8,277 nucleotides of DNA from Thermoplasmatota archaeon (lineage in GTDB: Archaea; Thermoplasmatota; E2; DHVEG-1), in NCBI GenBank assembly GCA_030609445.1, contig JAUWCF010000032.1:1-8277 (forward strand). Direction: 5' to 3'. The position numbers and the translations under genes were made by a program. Below, in pieces: positions 6,771-8,277 of the stretch; position 1 is the stretch's first letter; each line of letters begins with the position of its first letter. The notes beneath the pieces were generated by a model. The model was not told where the DNA came from. It ran no database searches and saw nothing but the letters and a program-made list of their open reading frames with translations.

Positions 6771-8054
6771 ATGATGGAAAATACTGATTCAAAAACTCCT
6801 GCAGGTATCGCGGAAAAACAATATATATTGGGGCGTAAAGAGAAAAACGGAGAGGGTTCATTAAACATCGGTAGATACTATGCCTTAGATTCATCGCTTG
6901 GATCAAATGTGTATATTGACATTATACATCCCCATATTGTTCTTATTTGTGGTAAACGTGGCTATGGAAAATCACATACTATCGGCGTATTCATTGAAGA
7001 AATCGCACGATTAGAAAAAAAGGTAAGAAATAATCTGGGTGTTGTTGTTTTTGATACACTTGGTATTTTCTGGACAACACAGTTCCCCAATAATGCAGAG
7101 GCTGAAAAACTTAAGGGATGGAAACAAGATCCTGAAGGATTTGATATAAATCTCTTGGTTCCCAAAAAGTTTGTTGGGGAATATAAAAACAAAGGCATTG
7201 ATGTAGATAGTTTTTCCATTAGGACTTCAGAGTTATCTCCATATCATTGGTGTCAGCTTTTTGATGTGAAGGAAACAGATCCTTTAGGGATTATTCTCAC
7301 AAGAAATATTTTGAAGATGCAATCATCATCGACTCGTTTTTCTATAAATGAATTACTCGCCTGCATCCAAAACGATATGCGAGGTGACAATATGGTAAAA
7401 GATGCTGCTGAGAATTTTTTAACAACGGCAGATTCATGGGATGTTTTTGATAAAGACGGCCTCTCCATCAGGGATTTTGTCAAACGAGGAACCATAACAA
7501 TTCTTGATTTAAGCCCTCTTCCAAATCCGATTCTTAAGAGTATCGTGGCAACGCTTGTAAGTGAAAAAATCTTTGAGGAACGAATACAGGAACGTAAAAT
7601 CCATGAATTAAAAAAAATAGGTGTTGATGTTGAAGAAACAGGTATGCCTATGGTCTGGCTGGCTGTTGATGAAGCACAATTGTTCCTCCCAAACAATAAA
7701 GAAGTTCTCAGTAAAGATGTTCTCATAAATGAGTGGATGCGGCAGGGAAGACAACCCGGTCTTTCACTGGTTCTAGCGACACAGCGTCCTAGTGCGTTGG
7801 AATCTGAAGTTCTTTCCCATAGCGATATTATTATCTGTCATCGACTTACAGCCCAGGAAGATATCGATGCCCTCAGCCGGATTCGCCCTACCTACATGTA
7901 TAGTGATATTAAAGAATCAATTAAAAAGATAGGAGATGAAAAAGGTGTCGCACTCATCATCGATGATACATCTGAGTCAGCACATATCGTCAAAATACGT
8001 CCTCGTCTCAGTTGGCATGGTGGAGCAGAATCACTTGTTATAGAACCACAATAA
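6771..8054 (+). CDS. HerA/FtsK-superfamily ATP-binding protein (short HerA-like ATPase)
   Basis: A 427-residue soluble P-loop ATPase of the HerA-FtsK/VirB4 group. Walker A is G61-K-R-G-Y-G-K67-S68-H-T. The beta strand and Walker B run 294-303 (MVWLAVDEAQ, with Asp300 and Glu301). A region with a likely arginine finger follows at 321-330 (EWMRQGRQPG), then the sensor strand at 333-340 (LVLATQRP, Gln338). The order DEAQ, RQGRxPG, ATQRP is diagnostic of HerA-like proteins, as is the later SHSDIIICHRL segment. Only about 50 residues precede Walker A, too few for the complete N-terminal HAS barrel of canonical HerA (around 500 residues), so this is a short paralogue and not the NurA partner; no nurA is adjacent. 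Family members form hexamers that pump DNA or energise conjugation-like transport. It is transcribed divergently from the pilus motor and is followed after 27 bases by a pilin-like gene, so a role in that machine is inferred. There is no membrane segment. The family is certain, the function is not. Confidence 0.9.
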   Translation: MMENTDSKTPAGIAEKQYILGRKEKNGEGSLNIGRYYALDSSLGSNVYIDIIHPHIVLICGKRGYGKSHTIGVFIEEIARLEKKVRNNLGVVVFDTLGIFWTTQFPNNAEAEKLKGWKQDPEGFDINLLVPKKFVGEYKNKGIDVDSFSIRTSELSPYHWCQLFDVKETDPLGIILTRNILKMQSSSTRFSINELLACIQNDMRGDNMVKDAAENFLTTADSWDVFDKDGLSIRDFVKRGTITILDLSPLPNPILKSIVATLVSEKIFEERIQERKIHELKKIGVDVEETGMPMVWLAVDEAQLFLPNNKEVLSKDVLINEWMRQGRQPGLSLVLATQRPSALESEVLSHSDIIICHRLTAQEDIDALSRIRPTYMYSDIKESIKKIGDEKGVALIIDDTSESAHIVKIRPRLSWHGGAESLVIEPQ

Positions 8055-8081
8055 AAAATGTTGTTATCTGGCTGAAATGAT

Positions 8082-8277
8082 ATGATAAAAATGAATGATT
8101 TTGCAGCTGAAATGATTCCCATTCGCCTAATTATAAGTATTGCAATAATTGCAGCTATAGTACTTATGGTTGGAGTTGGATTTAGAAACCTTAGTATCAC
8201 TTCTGCTGAAAACCAGGTGGAAATAGACTGTAGAATCTTAGAGTCAAAACTATACACGATGCTTGGTAGTGGTATAG
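8082..8277 (+). CDS. Small pilin-like / pseudopilin-like membrane protein (3' partial)
   Basis: Sixty-five residues are visible before the right edge. The start MIKMNDFAAEM is short and polar. A Pro-Ile-Arg (13-15) and a single hydrophobic helix follow (about 16-34: LIISIAIIAAIVLMVGVGF), then a polar amphipathic stretch beginning RNLSITSAENQVEID with one Cys (C50). This is the plan of a type IV pilin or minor pilin: short leader, one N-terminal helix, soluble domain. A standard class III cleavage site (basic residue, Gly/Ala, then Gln) is not evident, so it may be an unprocessed membrane-anchored pseudopilin. It could start at ATG 8082 or ATG 8091; neither has a strong SD. It lies 27 bases after the HerA-like gene on the same strand, probably co-transcribed. 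A generic single-pass membrane protein is the main alternative. Confidence 0.6.
   Translation, partial: MIKMNDFAAEMIPIRLIISIAIIAAIVLMVGVGFRNLSITSAENQVEIDCRILESKLYTMLGSGI

Noticed and set aside
7253..7726. 157-codon minus-strand open frame opposite the HerA-like gene
   Set aside because: It is antisense to the Walker B region of a clear ATPase and is Ser/Arg-rich as expected for a reverse-frame shadow.
7892..8257. 121-codon minus-strand open frame covering the HerA-like gene end and the pilin-like gene
   Set aside because: The plus-strand reading gives a coherent ATPase C-terminus and a typical N-terminal-helix protein; the antisense frame crosses both and the gap between them.
1..8277. CRISPR array, tRNA, rRNA, insertion sequence or attachment site
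   Set aside because: No regularly spaced repeats, cloverleaf-like segment, transposase or terminal inverted repeats with target duplication were seen; nearly all sequence is explained by five coding regions.

Overview
The window looks archaeal, probably euryarchaeal and perhaps from the Thermoplasmatota or a related lineage. The reasons are an archaeal-style type IV pilus ATPase next to a two-domain platform protein, a short HerA/FtsK-superfamily ATPase, a large secreted protein built from Ig-like, DUF2341 and LamG-type modules, TATA-box-like promoters, and strong Shine-Dalgarno (SD) sequences complementary to the archaeal 16S tail. The DNA is AT-rich. The lineage is an inference from gene style, since no marker gene is present.

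Layout. Positions 2-2389 (+) hold most of a secreted multidomain surface protein whose start lies before the window. A 71-base convergent gap follows. Positions 4449-2461 and 6671-4446 (-) are a two-gene operon with a 4-base ATGA overlap: the secretion/pilus ATPase comes first, then its GspF/TadC-like membrane platform. An AT-rich divergent promoter region (6672-6770) carries candidate TATA boxes for both directions and an inverted repeat. Positions 6771-8054 (+) encode the HerA-like ATPase, and 8082 to the end (+) is the start of a small protein with one N-terminal hydrophobic helix that resembles a pilin or pseudopilin.

How it may work. The hexameric ATPase and platform are the conserved motor of archaeal type IV pilus-like systems. 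The small helix-bearing protein running off the right edge is a plausible filament or minor-pilin subunit, and more such genes may follow. The odd component is the HerA-like ATPase, which shares the divergent promoter with the motor operon. HerA-superfamily ATPases usually move DNA or drive conjugation-type transport, so a DNA-handling pilus is a reasonable but unproven idea. The secreted LamG/DUF2341 protein could be a surface adhesin or glycan binder; its link to the pilus is only positional. No RNA gene, CRISPR array, insertion sequence or integration site was seen.
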